From positions 22,211,566 to 22,275,565 of the forward strand of contig OX336340.1 of the NCBI GenBank assembly GCA_946902875.1: DNA of 64,000 nucleotides, given 5' to 3'. A program made the position numbers and the translations under genes. The notes under the pieces are model-generated. The model had not been told where the DNA came from, ran no database searches, and saw only the letters and a program-made list of their open reading frames with translations. Positions 42,608 to 53,549 of the stretch are shown here, one piece after another. Source of the DNA: Nematopogon swammerdamellus. Taxonomy: Eukaryota > Arthropoda > Insecta > Lepidoptera > Adelidae. Each line of letters starts with the position of its first letter. Position 1 is the first letter of the stretch.

Positions 42608-42924
42608 TAACCAACAAGTGCGAGTCGAACTTGCGCACCGAGGGTTCCGTATCGCCATGTCATGGCTAGCGCCACTCACGACACCTAGATGGCGTGTTAT
42701 GAAATGCTTCATATTAGTTAAATGTCATGATTAGTTAAAATACTTCCTAATCTATTCGGTAGATGGCGCGCGCGCATACACTTTTTGGTTTCCTCTATGG
42801 GAACCCCCGTGAATTTTTTACTTTTTATTATTTTTATTATTTGTTGTTATATCGGCCATAATAACACATATTCTGGGAAAATTTCTACGGGCTACCTATT
42901 ACGGTTCAAGAGATACAGCCCTCG

Positions 42925-42955
<31 letters not shown>

Positions 42956-43008
42956 AGACAGACGGCTTAGTAATAGGGTCCCGTACCGGATACGGAACCC
43001 TAAAAAAA
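42608..43008 (-). repeat. GTF-type interspersed repeat, near full length
   Basis: aagtgcgagtcgaacttgcg, gagggttccgtatcgccatg, the catttcataacacgcc block in reverse, caagagatacagccctcgga, (gacg/gaca)n and the end ccggatacggaaccct. Confidence 0.75.
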
Positions 43009-43250
43009 CCAGCCAAACCTATTGGCAACTTTTGTCCATAATTAAAAACAACTGCTCCTTTACTACCAGAAAATATCAAGAGCAGTCGGTCGGCGTCTAG
43101 CTGCGCCGGCGGAGACCAGCGAGCACGTACTCCCGCGCACGCCTGCGACAGCGCCGCCGCCGTGCGCGACGCGACGCGACGTCCTCGGACGCGCGGACGC
43201 CGAGGACGTGGCTTCCTGCTGTCTGTTGCCTCTACATGCCTACTTTTTAT
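43009..43250. other. CpG-rich block without supported exon
   Basis: 43085-43215 is very CpG-rich (gcgccgccgccgtgcgcgac, cgcgacgcgacg). Both strands are open for part of it, as expected from base composition. Confidence 0.35.
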
Positions 43251-43892
43251 TAGGGTTGTAACGAATATCCGTATTCGCATTCGAAATTCCGAATATTCGG
43301 TTCATTATTAATATTCGTATCCGTATTCGTATTCGGTTGTAAGATACCGAATATTTATCGAATATTTTACTTCGCGTGTTTTACTAAAGAAAGAGTGAGG
43401 CGCAACAATATTGGCAGGTGTGGCGTATAGCCCGACAGTACCTGCCTGCACCTGCTGGAAGTGTACCGAGTGAACGTCTCTTCAGCGGTGCTGGCTTAAT
43501 ATATAGCCCCATCGAAACCAGTTAAATCGCGAAAAAACTGCTAACCTGTTATTCCTTAAATATCATTTGCCACTCCTAAAGTTTGATTATGAAATAAAAT
43601 TATAAATCTTTTGTAACGCACAAATTTCGTTTCATTTTTTTTTTTCAAAATGCAGTATAAAGTAATCAAAAACAGAGAAAAACATTTAAACAAGTCCGTA
43701 TTCATATAATTTTAGGACTCAATGTAAATAGATCTTCATTTATAATAGAAATAGTGTTTTTTTCATTTGGATATAAAATTTCATATACAATTTTTCAATA
43801 CTCGTATTTGTATTCGCGAATATAATTTTGGAATATTCGTATTCGCATTCGTATTCGCGAATGTGGAAAAATAAGCATTCGTTACAACACTA
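43251..43892 (+). mobile_element. hAT-type DNA transposon relic
   Basis: Ends TAGGGTTGTAACGAAT and ATTCGTTACAACACTA form 16-bp terminal inverted repeats with one mismatch. Subterminal regions are packed with attcg/gaata words, a hAT-like trait. The inside keeps the transposase C-terminal region. 642 bp is far below an autonomous hAT. I see no matching 8-bp flank duplication. Confidence 0.8.
43433..43602 (+). pseudogene. hAT transposase C-terminal (dimerisation) domain relic
   Basis: Frame 1 reads RQYLPAPAGSVPSERLFSGA then GLIYSPI. After a one-base shift frame 2 reads RNQLNREKTANLLFLKYHLP then LLKFDY. This is the typical hATC pattern (P...SERLFS.AG, R..L..EK...LLFLK.N). The catalytic RNase-H core is gone and a stop plus frameshift break it. 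Confidence 0.85.
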
Positions 43893-43998
43893 TTATATAC
43901 ATAAATAACTTTAGGCATTATGTCCGCCTTTTGACAACTAATTTTATTACTATATCGTTAATTGATGCGACGACGGATAGGGCCGACACTCCAACTAC

Positions 43999-44220
43999 CT
44001 TACCTTACTAGATACTAGCGTTTATCCCGCCCAGGTTGGTACCACCGCACTGAATGAAAAGTCGCTCGAAACGGCTATATAAATAGTTCGTGTTTTCCGC
44101 CCAATCCATTGTAGCCGACATGGAAGCACTGACATGGCACTATTTCACCCCGTATTATCGGCTGACATCACGGATGTTGTAGATGATGTAGCCAATCGTG
44201 TAAGTATCCATAAAGAAAAT
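43999..44220 (+). mobile_element. SINE-A, head missing
   Basis: From tactagcgtttatcccgccc to tgtaagtatccataaag; truncated before the core. Confidence 0.8.
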
Positions 44221-44545
44221 ACATAATATAGGTAAAACAAAATATTATCTTGAAGGCACTACCTACCGAAGGAAGAAACAGGCATAATTGGTTTATTTAT
44301 TTAAACAATCACATATCACAGTTCATGAACAACAACCTGGAGACAGGTACAAATATTGTTCTACAGTAAATCAATGACCTCAGCACCATAGAGATAGGTA
44401 TCTATTTGCTATGTTTAATACATTCACATAATTATGCATTACTTGCATTTATTAACCTCTGATATAAAAGGATATTATTCAGAAGCCTGCATAATTACAT
44501 GAATATTCTTACGATGAGAATGTAGCCAATCACTTTTACGCTTTA
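44221..44545. other. AT-rich, no gene recognised
   Basis: Nothing supported. Confidence 0.4.
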
Positions 44546-44812
44546 GCACTGCCTAAAAACTGTCTGAACACTGCCTGAACACTGCCTGAACACTGTCTGA
44601 ACACTGCCTGAACACTGTCTGAACACTGCCTGAACACTGTCTGAACACTGCTTTTTAACACTCTCTGAACACTGCTTATATACTGCCTGAACGCTGCCTG
44701 AACATTGTCTGAACACAGCCTGAACATTGTCTGAACACAGCCTGAACAGTGACTGAGCACTGCCTGATCACTGTCTGAACACTGCTTGGATACTGCCTGA
44801 ACTACTGAACCT
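44546..44812 (+). repeat. 11-bp minisatellite
   Basis: Alternating gaacactgcct and gaacactgtct units, about 24 copies, with a few variants (gaacattgtct, gaacacagcct). The minus-strand frame over it is an artefact of a 33-bp (3 x 11) coding period. Confidence 0.95.
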
Positions 44813-45154
44813 CCTGACCCAATCATTATGGAATTTTCATAATAATAACAGGGGTAACATTTAATTTTCATTTGATTAAAACTTTATTTAGACAAAACAC
44901 AGACACCGATACATACAAGGAAACACAAATAAACCTAATCAGAATTAAATTAATCTATACTAAAAAATCTATAATAAATTTAAATATACTAAAACTAATT
45001 AAGTGAAAGGTGAAAAGAAGGAGGAAACGATAGAGAAGTTGGGGGGAGGTTCGCTACTGTAAGTAAAATATTTCATCCAATTCAGCCGACTCTCCCGCAT
45101 TTGTATTTAATCTCAAACCCGCCATACTCTCGCGGAACACCCCTTTGTAGTCGA
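44813..45154. other. AT-rich, no gene recognised
   Basis: Nothing supported. Confidence 0.4.
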
Positions 45155-45410
45155 CAGAAGAGTTCTTCGATCTGCACGATTTTCTAAATCGTTCTTGTGC
45201 CGCACTGCAAAGGTGTGGAACGGGCTTCCAGGGAATATCTTCCCCCACTCCTACAATCCACGGATCTTCAAATCGCGGGTTCATAGCCTTTCCCCAGCAA
45301 CATTAGTCCACCTCCAAGCCGGACTGGCACCTCCTCGGGGGTGAAATTGGCTGCGCCTGAGGTTGCAACCTCGGAAAGAGCCACCCAGTTCGGTAGCAAT
45401 AAAAAAAAAA
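45155..45410 (+). mobile_element. LINE-J2 3' end with poly-A
   Basis: The frame reads RSARFSKSFLCRTAKVWNGL then PGNIFPHSYNPRIFKSRV, the close of a Jockey/CR1-like reverse transcriptase ORF (RF..SFL.RTA..WN.LP...FP..Y....FK..V). Then a proline-rich LSPATLVHLQAGLAPP-like end, UTR and an A10 tail. Related to but distinct from LINE-D. Confidence 0.75.
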
Positions 45411-45889
45411 TCGACTCACTCGAACATAATATATCTCGGAATTTATACTTCTCAACGCGAGCGGATCCACGCGCTCGGCTAGTCTTTAATATTTATACGG
45501 CATCGTCTCAAAGTAAAACTAAGTCAGAATTTCAATACGATCATCTTAATAAATCAAATGCCGAGTCGCTTTTGGAAGGAAGAGCCCGTGTCATAATGCT
45601 GAGTCTAGACCTCGTTAACTGAACTTACGGCACTGTCGACTCATCTTCGCAGTACATCGGACGCAATCCATACATCACAGATCAAATTAGGCAGGACGTG
45701 GTGGTTTCTATAGCTCCAGGTATGGAAAGGCGGTATTGTATTTGTAACCGTTGATTGATTTACAACCGTCGCCGAAATTTGAGTGGCGCCATTTTGAGAA
45801 TGGTGCATTTTTATTGAGCGCCATATTTGCTTTAAGCTAAGCACTTCCTAGATACCGTTGCTGTTAAATAAATTGTCTAATTTTATGTA
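45411..45889. other. No gene; H-type scrap
   Basis: 45425-45495 includes cttctcaacgcgagcggatc and ctcggctagtc, an H-type end. The rest is unassigned. Confidence 0.4.
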
Positions 45890-45891
45890 GG

Positions 45892-46283
45892 TTTTTTTTA
45901 TGGCAACTAACACGGTTGGCTACATCACTGATGGTACTACATCCGTGATGTCAGCCCATAGCACTTTGGTGAACTAGGTGCCATCTCAGTGCTTCCATTC
46001 GGTCGTGCCGGCTACACTGAACTGGACGGAAAACACGAACTATTTACATGTCTGTTTCGAGCGACCTTTCATTCAGTGCGGTGGTATCAAACCGGGGGGC
46101 GGGTTAAGAAGCCCTACCACCTAGTACGGTAAAAAGGGAAGGGACCTACAGTTGTAAGTGGAATCCGAACCACGGTCAGCCTCCAACGGTCGAGCGGTCA
46201 CCCATCCAAGTAGTGACCGCGCCCAGGTGTGCTTATGATCACGCCCGACAGTCGATCGATCGCACCACTGAGCTACCGAGGCT
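45892..46283 (-). mobile_element. SINE-A, full length
   Basis: Complete, cataagcacacctggg head subtype (gatcacgcccgacagtcgat in the reverse). The body has the cgggttaagaagccct variant. Confidence 0.88.
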
Positions 46284-46499
46284 CATGTAGTTTGTATGTA
46301 CGAGTGTATTGCTTTGTTTAAATTTTTTTAACTTTTTAAGTGTAGCTTTAAAAGCGTTTGGGATGGGGACCTAACTCAGAACAGTGAAACGTCACGAAAG
46401 TACGAACACAAGTTGCAACGCTCCTCATTAAATTAATAAATAGGATTTTAAATTCAAAGCTTAATAAGTTTCGGTTCTTTCGGGTGTCCCATGACACCT

Positions 46500-46800
46500 T
46501 TTTTAGGTTTCCGTATCCCGTACGGAAGCCTATTACTAAGCCTACGCCGCGCCGTCTGTCTGTCTGTCCGTCCGTCCGTCCGTCCGTCCGTCTGTCTGTC
46601 CGAGGGCTGTATCTCTTAAACCGAAATAGGTATCCGGTTGAAATTTTCACAGAAAATGTCTTGTTGTGGCGGATATAACAAAAAAGAATAAAATAGAAAA
46701 ATTAAAAATTAAGGGGGGTTCCCATACAAGATGCGTTTTTTTTCAATGTTTTTTTTTTGTGGTGCGGAAACCTCGGTGCGCGAGTCCGCCTCGCACTTGT
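46500..46800 (+). repeat. GTF-type interspersed repeat
   Basis: ggtttccgtatcccgtacgg, cctattactaagcctacgcc, (gtcc)n, gagggctgtatctctt, ggggggttcccatacaag, ending gcgcgagtccgcctcgcact. Confidence 0.75.
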
Positions 46801-47495
46801 TTTCAAGAATGGCTGAGTCACGTCATCCGATAAAGCCGTGATGTAATTTCACTATACCATGTTTCCTGTGGGAACTAGGTGCAATGCCATTGCTTCCTCT
46901 AGGTCGTGTCAATCGATGTGTTATGGGTATGATTTACTATGAGCATAAAACAGTCCTAGTTACTACTGAAGTCATCAGTAAAATTAAACTGAATAAGAGT
47001 ATTGGTACTAACCAAACAGTCAGTCAGTCAGCGTGTAAGCGTCCACTGCTGGACATACGCCTCTCCAATTTTCCTCCACTAACCAAACATTTACAAAAAA
47101 TTACATTAATTTAGTACCTATCAACCAATCACGCCACGATTACAATGTGGGTCCAACAACACATTTCCCACATAAATAATGAAGTATATTTTAATACCTC
47201 ATTAATTCGTGTTTAATCACGGCACACAACCGCCTCGTGACTAGCAAACACGAGCCTAACTAGCGTTCCTGTGGCCTACTGTTCAATACAGAGCCGTAGT
47301 TAGGGACTGGCAGTAGGGGCAAGCGGCAGGGGCGCAACGCAACCTCTGGTCTCAGTAGTTCGGTTACTAATCCAGTTGTCCGAACTGTTGAGACTTTTTC
47401 GTCTCAGTAGTTCGGTCAACCGGTATAATGAAACGAAAAAGTATCAGAAGTACGGCAACCTGACCAACCTCCTGAGGGGGCAATCAGCAAAACCC
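46801..47495. other. Degenerate SINE-A and an RTE tip; no gene
   Basis: 46805-46915 weakly matches the SINE-A tail in reverse. 47017-47082 (cagtcagtcagcg, gtccactgctggacatacgc, ctctccaatttt) is the antisense 3' end of an RTE-type LINE. The remainder is unassigned. Confidence 0.5.
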
Positions 47496-47807
47496 GTACC
47501 GTGTGGGGCCGGTACTTTAAAAGAATAGCCCCACTGCATCTCTCCCCGTGTATGTCGTAAAAGGCGACTAAGGGATATGACTCCCTTCTTATATTACTAG
47601 GTGGTACGCCCGGGTTGGTACCACCGCACTGAATGGAAGGTCGGTCGAAACGGCTATGTAAATAGTTTGTGTTTTCCGTCCAGTTCAGTGTAGCCGGCAC
47701 GACCGAAGGGAAGGCTGACGTGGCACCAAGATCACCCGGTGTTATGGGCTGACATCACGGGAGTTGTAGGTGATGTAGCCAACCATGTCAGATTTCATAA
47801 AAAAAAA
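47496..47807 (+). mobile_element. SINE-AB, full length
   Basis: gtaccgtgtggggccggtac through cgactaagggatatgactcc, cttcttatattactaggtgg, the A body (small loss after ggtggta) and an A9 tail after gatttcataa. The best plus-strand example of the hybrid. Confidence 0.9.
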
Positions 47808-48264
47808 TCTATTCTTTATATTGATTTTTTTTTATAAACTAGCAACGAGCCACGATTATAGCTCTAAAATCTGCCTTGCCAAATTGTAGGCTTGTTAGTT
47901 GCATTACTGGGGGAATATATTTTATATAATGTACGCAAAGCTTGAAGTTGAGAAGGCAAGTATAAGTATATAAAATTTCATTGAAATCGGAGACAGCAAT
48001 AAAAAGTTGTGGTAAAAAAAAGATGACAAATTAGAAAGAAATTTGTAAACGTTGAATAACGTTTTACGAGTAGTATCATGTAGGTAGGTCACGCGGTAAT
48101 CTTACATAGTTTTTGAAAAACATTAAAATGTTTACGTTCACTGTATGAGAAGCATATAGTTTTTTTTTTTCTTATTCCAATGTTATTTTATTAAGTCGTC
48201 TTGTGTGTAGTAGCGCTGAAGTAGTTTTTTTTATTTTTAATTGAATGCGCGTTATTTGGCTTCG
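47808..48264. other. No gene recognised
   Basis: ttcattgaaatcggagacagc at about 47978 resembles an old H-type interior. Confidence 0.35.
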
Positions 48265-48502
48265 ATCCATCCATTAATTGTCTAATGAGACCCATCCATT
48301 TTCGGTCGTACGCGGGGGTTGCGAACGCCATGACGGCCTTTCACGAAATTCTTGAAGGACCCGAGACTATACTTGGGGCAAAATATGTGAGCGGGGAGAG
48401 CATTTCAGAGTGTAGCAGTTCTGTGAAGGAAAAATCTGCAGAACCGATTTGTACGCATCCGCGACAAGTCCAGCGTGTATGTATGCAATCCTTGTCCAGT
48501 AT
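48265..48502 (-). mobile_element. LINE-D 3' end
   Basis: Reverse order of the family's blocks: cattttcggtcgtacgcggg, ttgcgaacgccatga, gaccgagac-like, tgtgagcggggagagc, gaaaaatctgcagaaccg, gtccagcgtgta. Frame broken. Confidence 0.65.
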
Positions 48503-49206
48503 ATCGTTATAATGCTGAGTTCACTGTGACTTTGAGAATATCAAGATCAATAGGGGATGTCATTAGTGACGAACCATGGGGAAACCACGATCATGCCCAA
48601 AGAAGCATTACAAACACTGGCCTGCTTCTTCAAGTTCATTGTTTTGTTATCAGTAGATAATTTTTGAGGGCGCGACAGAGTAAATAATTTGCCCAGATGA
48701 TAAGACGCTGAGCTACGCCACTGACGCAGAAGACTAGTTAGGCTTCCGTGATCGCCACCGCTGTTTGTCATATGTCTGATTCGATCTGGGGAAAGACGGC
48801 CTATCTGTTTGCGTAGAGATAGTGTATGCTATGTTCTATGCTGTGAGTTTCTCACTATCTATGCAGATTCTCATGTACTGCTGTATGTCTGTTATTTATT
48901 TATGAGTTATGTTAATTTGAATTAAGTAATGAAGAAATACCTACGGTAGAGTGAGATTTCATCAGTTTCGCCTAATCTTGAGCACGTTTCCGAAAAGTAC
49001 TTTTATTAGTCAATGATTACTTTAAAACAACAATTTTATTATGATTACATTACTTATGTTTACTGTTGAAAATAAATTATAATATTACTTACATAAAATC
49101 ATTTTGGAAAACACAAAACATAAATATGCATACTACAGAGGCGTTGCATTTTATCATAGGTAGAGATAAGGGAACGAGAACGGAAGAATTAAGATCAGTA
49201 ATTATG
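48503..49206. other. No gene recognised
   Basis: Nothing supported. Confidence 0.4.
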
Positions 49207-49450
49207 TACCAATCGGTTCTGCAGATGTTTCCTCTACAGAACCGGTAAACTCTGGAACGCTCTCCCTGCCAGTATATTTCTCCCCAAGTACAGTTTCCGA
49301 TCCTTCAAGAGGGCCGTGAAGAGGCACCTGTCAGGCCGGCATGGCATTCGTAACCCCCACATACGACCGAATGTCGATGGGCGTCGTTAGACACCTTATG
49401 GATAGCTCGGCGCCACACGTCGAGCTTCACAACGAACAGAACTGCACTCG
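49207..49450 (+). mobile_element. LINE-D 3' end, best-preserved copy
   Basis: The sense frame reads FLYRTGKLWNALPASIFLPK, then YSFRSFKRAVKRHLSGRHGI, then RNPHIRPNVDGRR and TAG. The WN.LP...F..KYS..SFKR pattern marks the end of a Jockey/CR1-like reverse transcriptase ORF. A short UTR follows (gctcggcgccacacgtcg). 5' truncated. Confidence 0.8.
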
Positions 49451-49869
49451 ACATTCGATACCGCGCACTTAACACTTTCCTGACCAATCACCATATAATT
49501 CTTATTGGAAGCTCCCGTCGCGAATAACCCATTCTAATTAGACAATTTGCCTATATTCTCACATCGAACTCATTGAACTACCAACTGGCCCTAACTCCAT
49601 GTAACTCGATCAAACTAAAAGCCACCTAATGGCCGATGTTTTAGAGTGGAATTTGAATTGTTAATTGATGTTGGGCGGCAGTTATACCTCTAAGACAGTG
49701 ACCGCGAGGCTGATTCCTATTGTAATGTATGCTAAATGCTTGTGACCAGAGCAATTAGTACTGGCGTTGTGACCATCTCGATCGATACAATAGGTACAGT
49801 ACAGAGGCTAGACAACACTGCTCGCTTATTTGTGGACCTACACGCAAGCGACTAAAGTAAGAACATGCC
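49451..49869. other. No gene recognised
   Basis: Nothing supported. Confidence 0.4.
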
Positions 49870-50100
49870 AGTCAGCCTCGGTATCCCAGTGGTGCGGTCG
49901 GTCGACTGTTGTTAAGCAACGCTGAGCGCGGTCAGTACTTGGATAGGTGACCGCTCGACCGTTGGAGGCTGACCGCGGTTCGAATTAAACTGTAGGTCTC
50001 TTCCCTTTTTACCTTACTAACCGGCACGACCGAAGGGAAGCACTGAAGTAAGTAGGTAATGTAGAATGTAGACAACCGTATAAGTTCCCATAAAAAAAAA
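49870..50100 (+). mobile_element. SINE-A with body deletion
   Basis: Intact head: gtcagcctcggtatcccagt, gttgttaagcaacgctgagc, ggtcagtacttggataggtg, ggttcgaatt. After the core it jumps from ccttacta to accggcacgaccgaagg. Tail A9. Confidence 0.85.
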
Positions 50101-50385
50101 TTATGTCTGCACCGCAATTTCTAAAATGTCGTCTCGCCTATTCCGGCGGTAGGTACGAATGCGGGCTATGTATGTGGCGACAACTCGGGCAAGAATATTA
50201 GCAAAACCTTCCCGGAGTCGTGACAGGAATGCCTCTCGATCCGTGTATTTGAGCCAAGACTCATTGTATTTTAAATCCTGGCCATTGTTTCGTATTTCGC
50301 GCCTCACGACATGCGCAGAATGCGGGCTTACCATGCTTTCTTTATTAGGCTTTCGTAGTCGACCAACCCTTACAATGTTAAACAC
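50101..50385 (-). CDS. Unassigned 94-codon frame
   Basis: MFNIVRVGRLRKPNKESMVS to TYRRNRRDDILEIAVQT, stop at 50101. The middle (KYTDREAFLSRLREGFANIL) has the charged, amphipathic look of a real protein and could be the C-terminal end of a transposase or a host fragment, but I recognise no family. It abuts the poly-A of a SINE, which would place the stop at an insertion edge. A 77-codon frame on the other strand is the main argument for chance. Confidence 0.2.
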   Translation of the reverse strand: MFNIVRVGRLRKPNKESMVSPHSAHVVRREIRNNGQDLKYNESWLKYTDREAFLSRLREGFANILARVVATYIARIRTYRRNRRDDILEIAVQT

Positions 50386-51515
50386 GATGTGAGAAAATCA
50401 AAGACATTGTTTAAATAATTTAATAGGAACTTTAAAACTGATCTTAACACTAATAATTGTGATAATTTTTTATTTAGAAATAGTGGTGACTCGTACTATC
50501 TTGGCAGTGGCAAAAATTTTTGTAAATGTAGACTAAGTGGACGTAAAAAAACCATCCATTGAAGTCTCTTGCTAGTTCTTATTCGCTGTGGTAATCGAAC
50601 TGGCAAAATGCTAAATGTTAAATGTTAAAATATGACGAATCCGAGTGCAGTGTACTGTCTATGGATGATGAATAAAGAATAAAGAATGTAATTATTTTAT
50701 TGCTCAAATTGAATTACCATTATGTTGTCTTTCAGTTCAGTGTAGCCGAACCAAGGAAAACACCCTTGTGCATCTTCAAAACAAATAATGCAATGTTCTC
50801 ACATGAAAACCCATATAGACAGTGGCATATACATGGATAGAATTAATTATTTCTCTGTCTGTTCCGTAAGTACTTCTGCGTGACAAAGAAAAGAAAACCT
50901 TCGACCCTGAAAATGTCGAAGAAAAGACCCTGACGCATGGACAAATGCACACTTGGGCCAAACTCGTCTTTTTTGACGTCGTCCTCATCGCAGTACGACT
51001 GTCCGTCAAAGTTATACGATTCGACCGAACGCATCTATACGCAGCGGCCATTTTTACCGTTCAAACTTCGAACGCGAGAACAAAGACCGTAAACTCGTTC
51101 ATTTAGACAAAGTTGTATTTTGCATTCTAAATTTAAGCAAATGCCTGCTTTAACATTAAGGTCTTAAGGTTTAATGATGAATAGCAAAAAGTATAGTGTT
51201 TCGGTAGAACAGTGTATGTGACATCTAACCGTGTGGTACGTGATAGTACTACTGAGTCGGAGCAGGCTCGGTTCCTACGCATGCGCGTTGCTCCCACGGT
51301 TGCTCCTGCTACTGTTCAACCGCGATTGATTAACGGTTCGTACGCAGTAAATGCCTTAGACGTGACCGCTATTATTTTGCAAGGTGAACGCTGGTTTCGA
51401 GTGACCTCATTGGGTTAAGTTTCGCAATAAGGAGGTGCCGAAGTTTTCACTTCTCCAACCTACTTCGATTATAGGTAGCCCATAGTCATATCATTTTTGA
51501 GATTAGAGTTTCTAA
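50386..51515. other. Unassigned DNA
   Basis: The minus frame 50843-51034 (MRSVESYNFDGQSYCDEDDV...) and the overlapping minus frame 50776-51051, plus a plus frame 51212-51418, have protein-like composition but no recognised motif or splice structure. Not called. Confidence 0.3.
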
Positions 51516-51875
51516 ATTACCTACTACATCCGAAATGTCAGCCTATAACACCTTGGTGAACTAGGTGCCATATCAGTACTTCCCTTATGTCATGCCGTCT
51601 ACACTGAACTGGACGGAAAACACGAACTAATTACATAGCCGTTTCAACCGACCTTTCATTCAGTGCGGTGATACCAACCCGGGCGGGTTAAACCCTACCA
51701 CCTATAAGGTGCGGGTACCTTATAGTAAGGAAAGAAGGGATGGGTCGTACAGTTTTACGTGGAATCCGAACCACGAACGTCGAGCGGTCACCCATCCATC
51801 CACTGACCGCGCCCAGGTGCACTTATGATCCGACGGACATTCGACCGACCGCACCACTAAGCTAACGAGGCTGGC
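51516..51875 (-). mobile_element. SINE-A, tail truncated
   Basis: Starts inside the tail (attacctactacatcc) and runs to the head. It has a small internal duplication (ctataaggtgcgggtacctt) in the core and has lost part of the B-box-side sequence. Confidence 0.8.
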
Positions 51876-51984
51876 AATCACATCCTCAGTAAGTTAATGT
51901 TTATTAAATTTATGGCCAAAAACAATTATTCTGAACATTTTATTATAATAATTTTGTCCATTTTGAAATTAAATAGTATAAAAC

Positions 51985-52115
51985 TCTTCGTTTGGTGCCA
52001 TACCAGTACTTCAGACCAATACCAGAACGATACCTTTCGTCCAGCCACACTGCACTGAATGCAATATACAAATGTACTTTTCATAGCGATTTCGACCTTC
52101 ATTCAGCACGAAAAT
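51985..52115 (-). mobile_element. Degenerate SINE-A fragment
   Basis: Weak matches: tggtgccataccagtactt, ccagccacactgcactgaat, catagcgatttcgacc, cattcagc. Confidence 0.45.
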
Positions 52116-52216
52116 TCAACTGAAAGATTATTTATACAAATATTTGTCAAATTATCATAAATTATTTCCACGATTAATCACACTGTTGGTCTGTGGGCGT
52201 GATGATGTAATATTAG

Positions 52217-53125
52217 GACGAGACGGAAGTTAACTTTCTCCATACAAAATCGTCTTTTTTTTTTTTTTTATGGAAACTGACACGGTTGGCTACATCACCT
52301 ACAACATCCGTGATATCAGCCCATTACACCGGGTGAACTTGGTGCCACGTCAGTGCTTCCCTTCGGTCGTGCCGGCTACACTGAACTGGACGGAAAACAC
52401 AAACTATTTACATAGCCGTTTCGACCGACCTTTCATTCAGTGTGGTGGTACCAACCCGGGCGTGTTAAACCCTACCACCTAGTGATATAAGAAGGGAGTC
52501 ATATCCCTTAGTCGCCTTTTACGACATACACGGGGAGAGATGCAGTGGGGCTATTCTTTTAAAGTACCGGCCCCACACGGTACAAACGGTCTTTCGACAT
52601 TTATGTTTTCTAGTCCCCTAAACCATATCCGATATAAAATTTTTTTTTTCTTGTCTTAAAGACAGTCCAATCTACGTTCCTGTCATTTTTTTGTTTAGAT
52701 GAAACATACTTACAAAAATTTTTAGGAACAACCTAAAAATTTGTATTTCGACCTACAAATTATTTTTTTTTATGCCATGAAGTTCATTAAGCTTTAGTGA
52801 GTCATAACTTTAGATATTAAAAAAATAAAAAGACAGCAACGTAGATTCGACTGTCCATATTACAGTAAAAAAAAGAAAAATTGTAAAAATCGGTTAAGGT
52901 TTAGGGGGGTAAGAAACATATTTTTTTTTTTGATGCCCTGATGTTCATTAAGCTTTAGTGAGTCATAACTTTAGATAATAAAAAAATAAAAAGACGGGAA
53001 CGTAGATTCGACTGTCCATATTACAGTAAAAAAAATAAAAATTGTAAAAATCGGTGGTTTAGGGGGTAAACAACATGAATTCTGAAAAACGATTTTGTAT
53101 GGGGAAAGATAACTTTCGTCTCGTC
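52217..53125. mobile_element. Foldback DNA element, SINE inside
   Basis: Ends gacgagacggaagttaactt and aactttcgtctcgtc mirror each other over about 38 bp (to ccatacaaaatcgt). The right side holds two direct copies of about 145 bp (52771 and 52932, gttcattaagctttagtgag). The left side carries their reverse (ctacgttcctgtc at 52673). The interruption is the SINE-AB at 52255-52582. Confidence 0.75.
52255..52582 (-). mobile_element. SINE-AB, full length
   Basis: T15, tail and body, then gtgatataagaagggagtca and tatcccttagtcgcctttta, to the head end ggccccacacggtac. Same junction as 47496. Confidence 0.9.
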
Positions 53126-53549
53126 TTAAGAGGATTCATATGGCAAAACAACGAAAATTTTAAAACTTCAAACTAAAATTTAGTTCTATGAAGTAATTAA
53201 TATAAAAAAAAAATTTTTTTAAACTACATAATATGTACTAAACACTGAAGCAGGTTTTTTAAATTTACAGTATTTTTTCATGGTGAAAAAAAATACTAAA
53301 TGTGACTCTATTTTAATTTCTTATGTCGAGCTAGCCCATACTGGATAATTATTTTGGAATAAAATTTACGTCATTGTATAGACAATTAAATTTGCTAGAC
53401 ACTAAAGCAGCATTATTTGAAAAAAACCAATTCGAATAATTTTTAAACAAACAAAAACTACAAAATTCACCATAAAAAACGCGGGCACTGCTCTCGATTC
53501 GATCGAGGATTCGTATGGCATTTTTGTTTTGCCATATGAATCCTCTTAA
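53126..53549. mobile_element. TTAA-bounded inverted-repeat element
   Basis: The sequence ttaagaggattcatatggca plus aaaca at the left is the exact reverse complement of the right end. TTAA stands at both outer edges (53126-53129, 53546-53549). It abuts the previous element directly. The 82-codon minus frame over it is not supported. Confidence 0.7.

Noticed and set aside
42906..43280. 124-codon minus frame, Arg/Ala-rich
   Set aside because: Runs across a CpG-rich block and into a GTF element; composition-driven.
44536..44871. 111-codon minus frame with SVQAVFRQC-like repeats
   Set aside because: Translation of the 11-bp minisatellite, not a gene.
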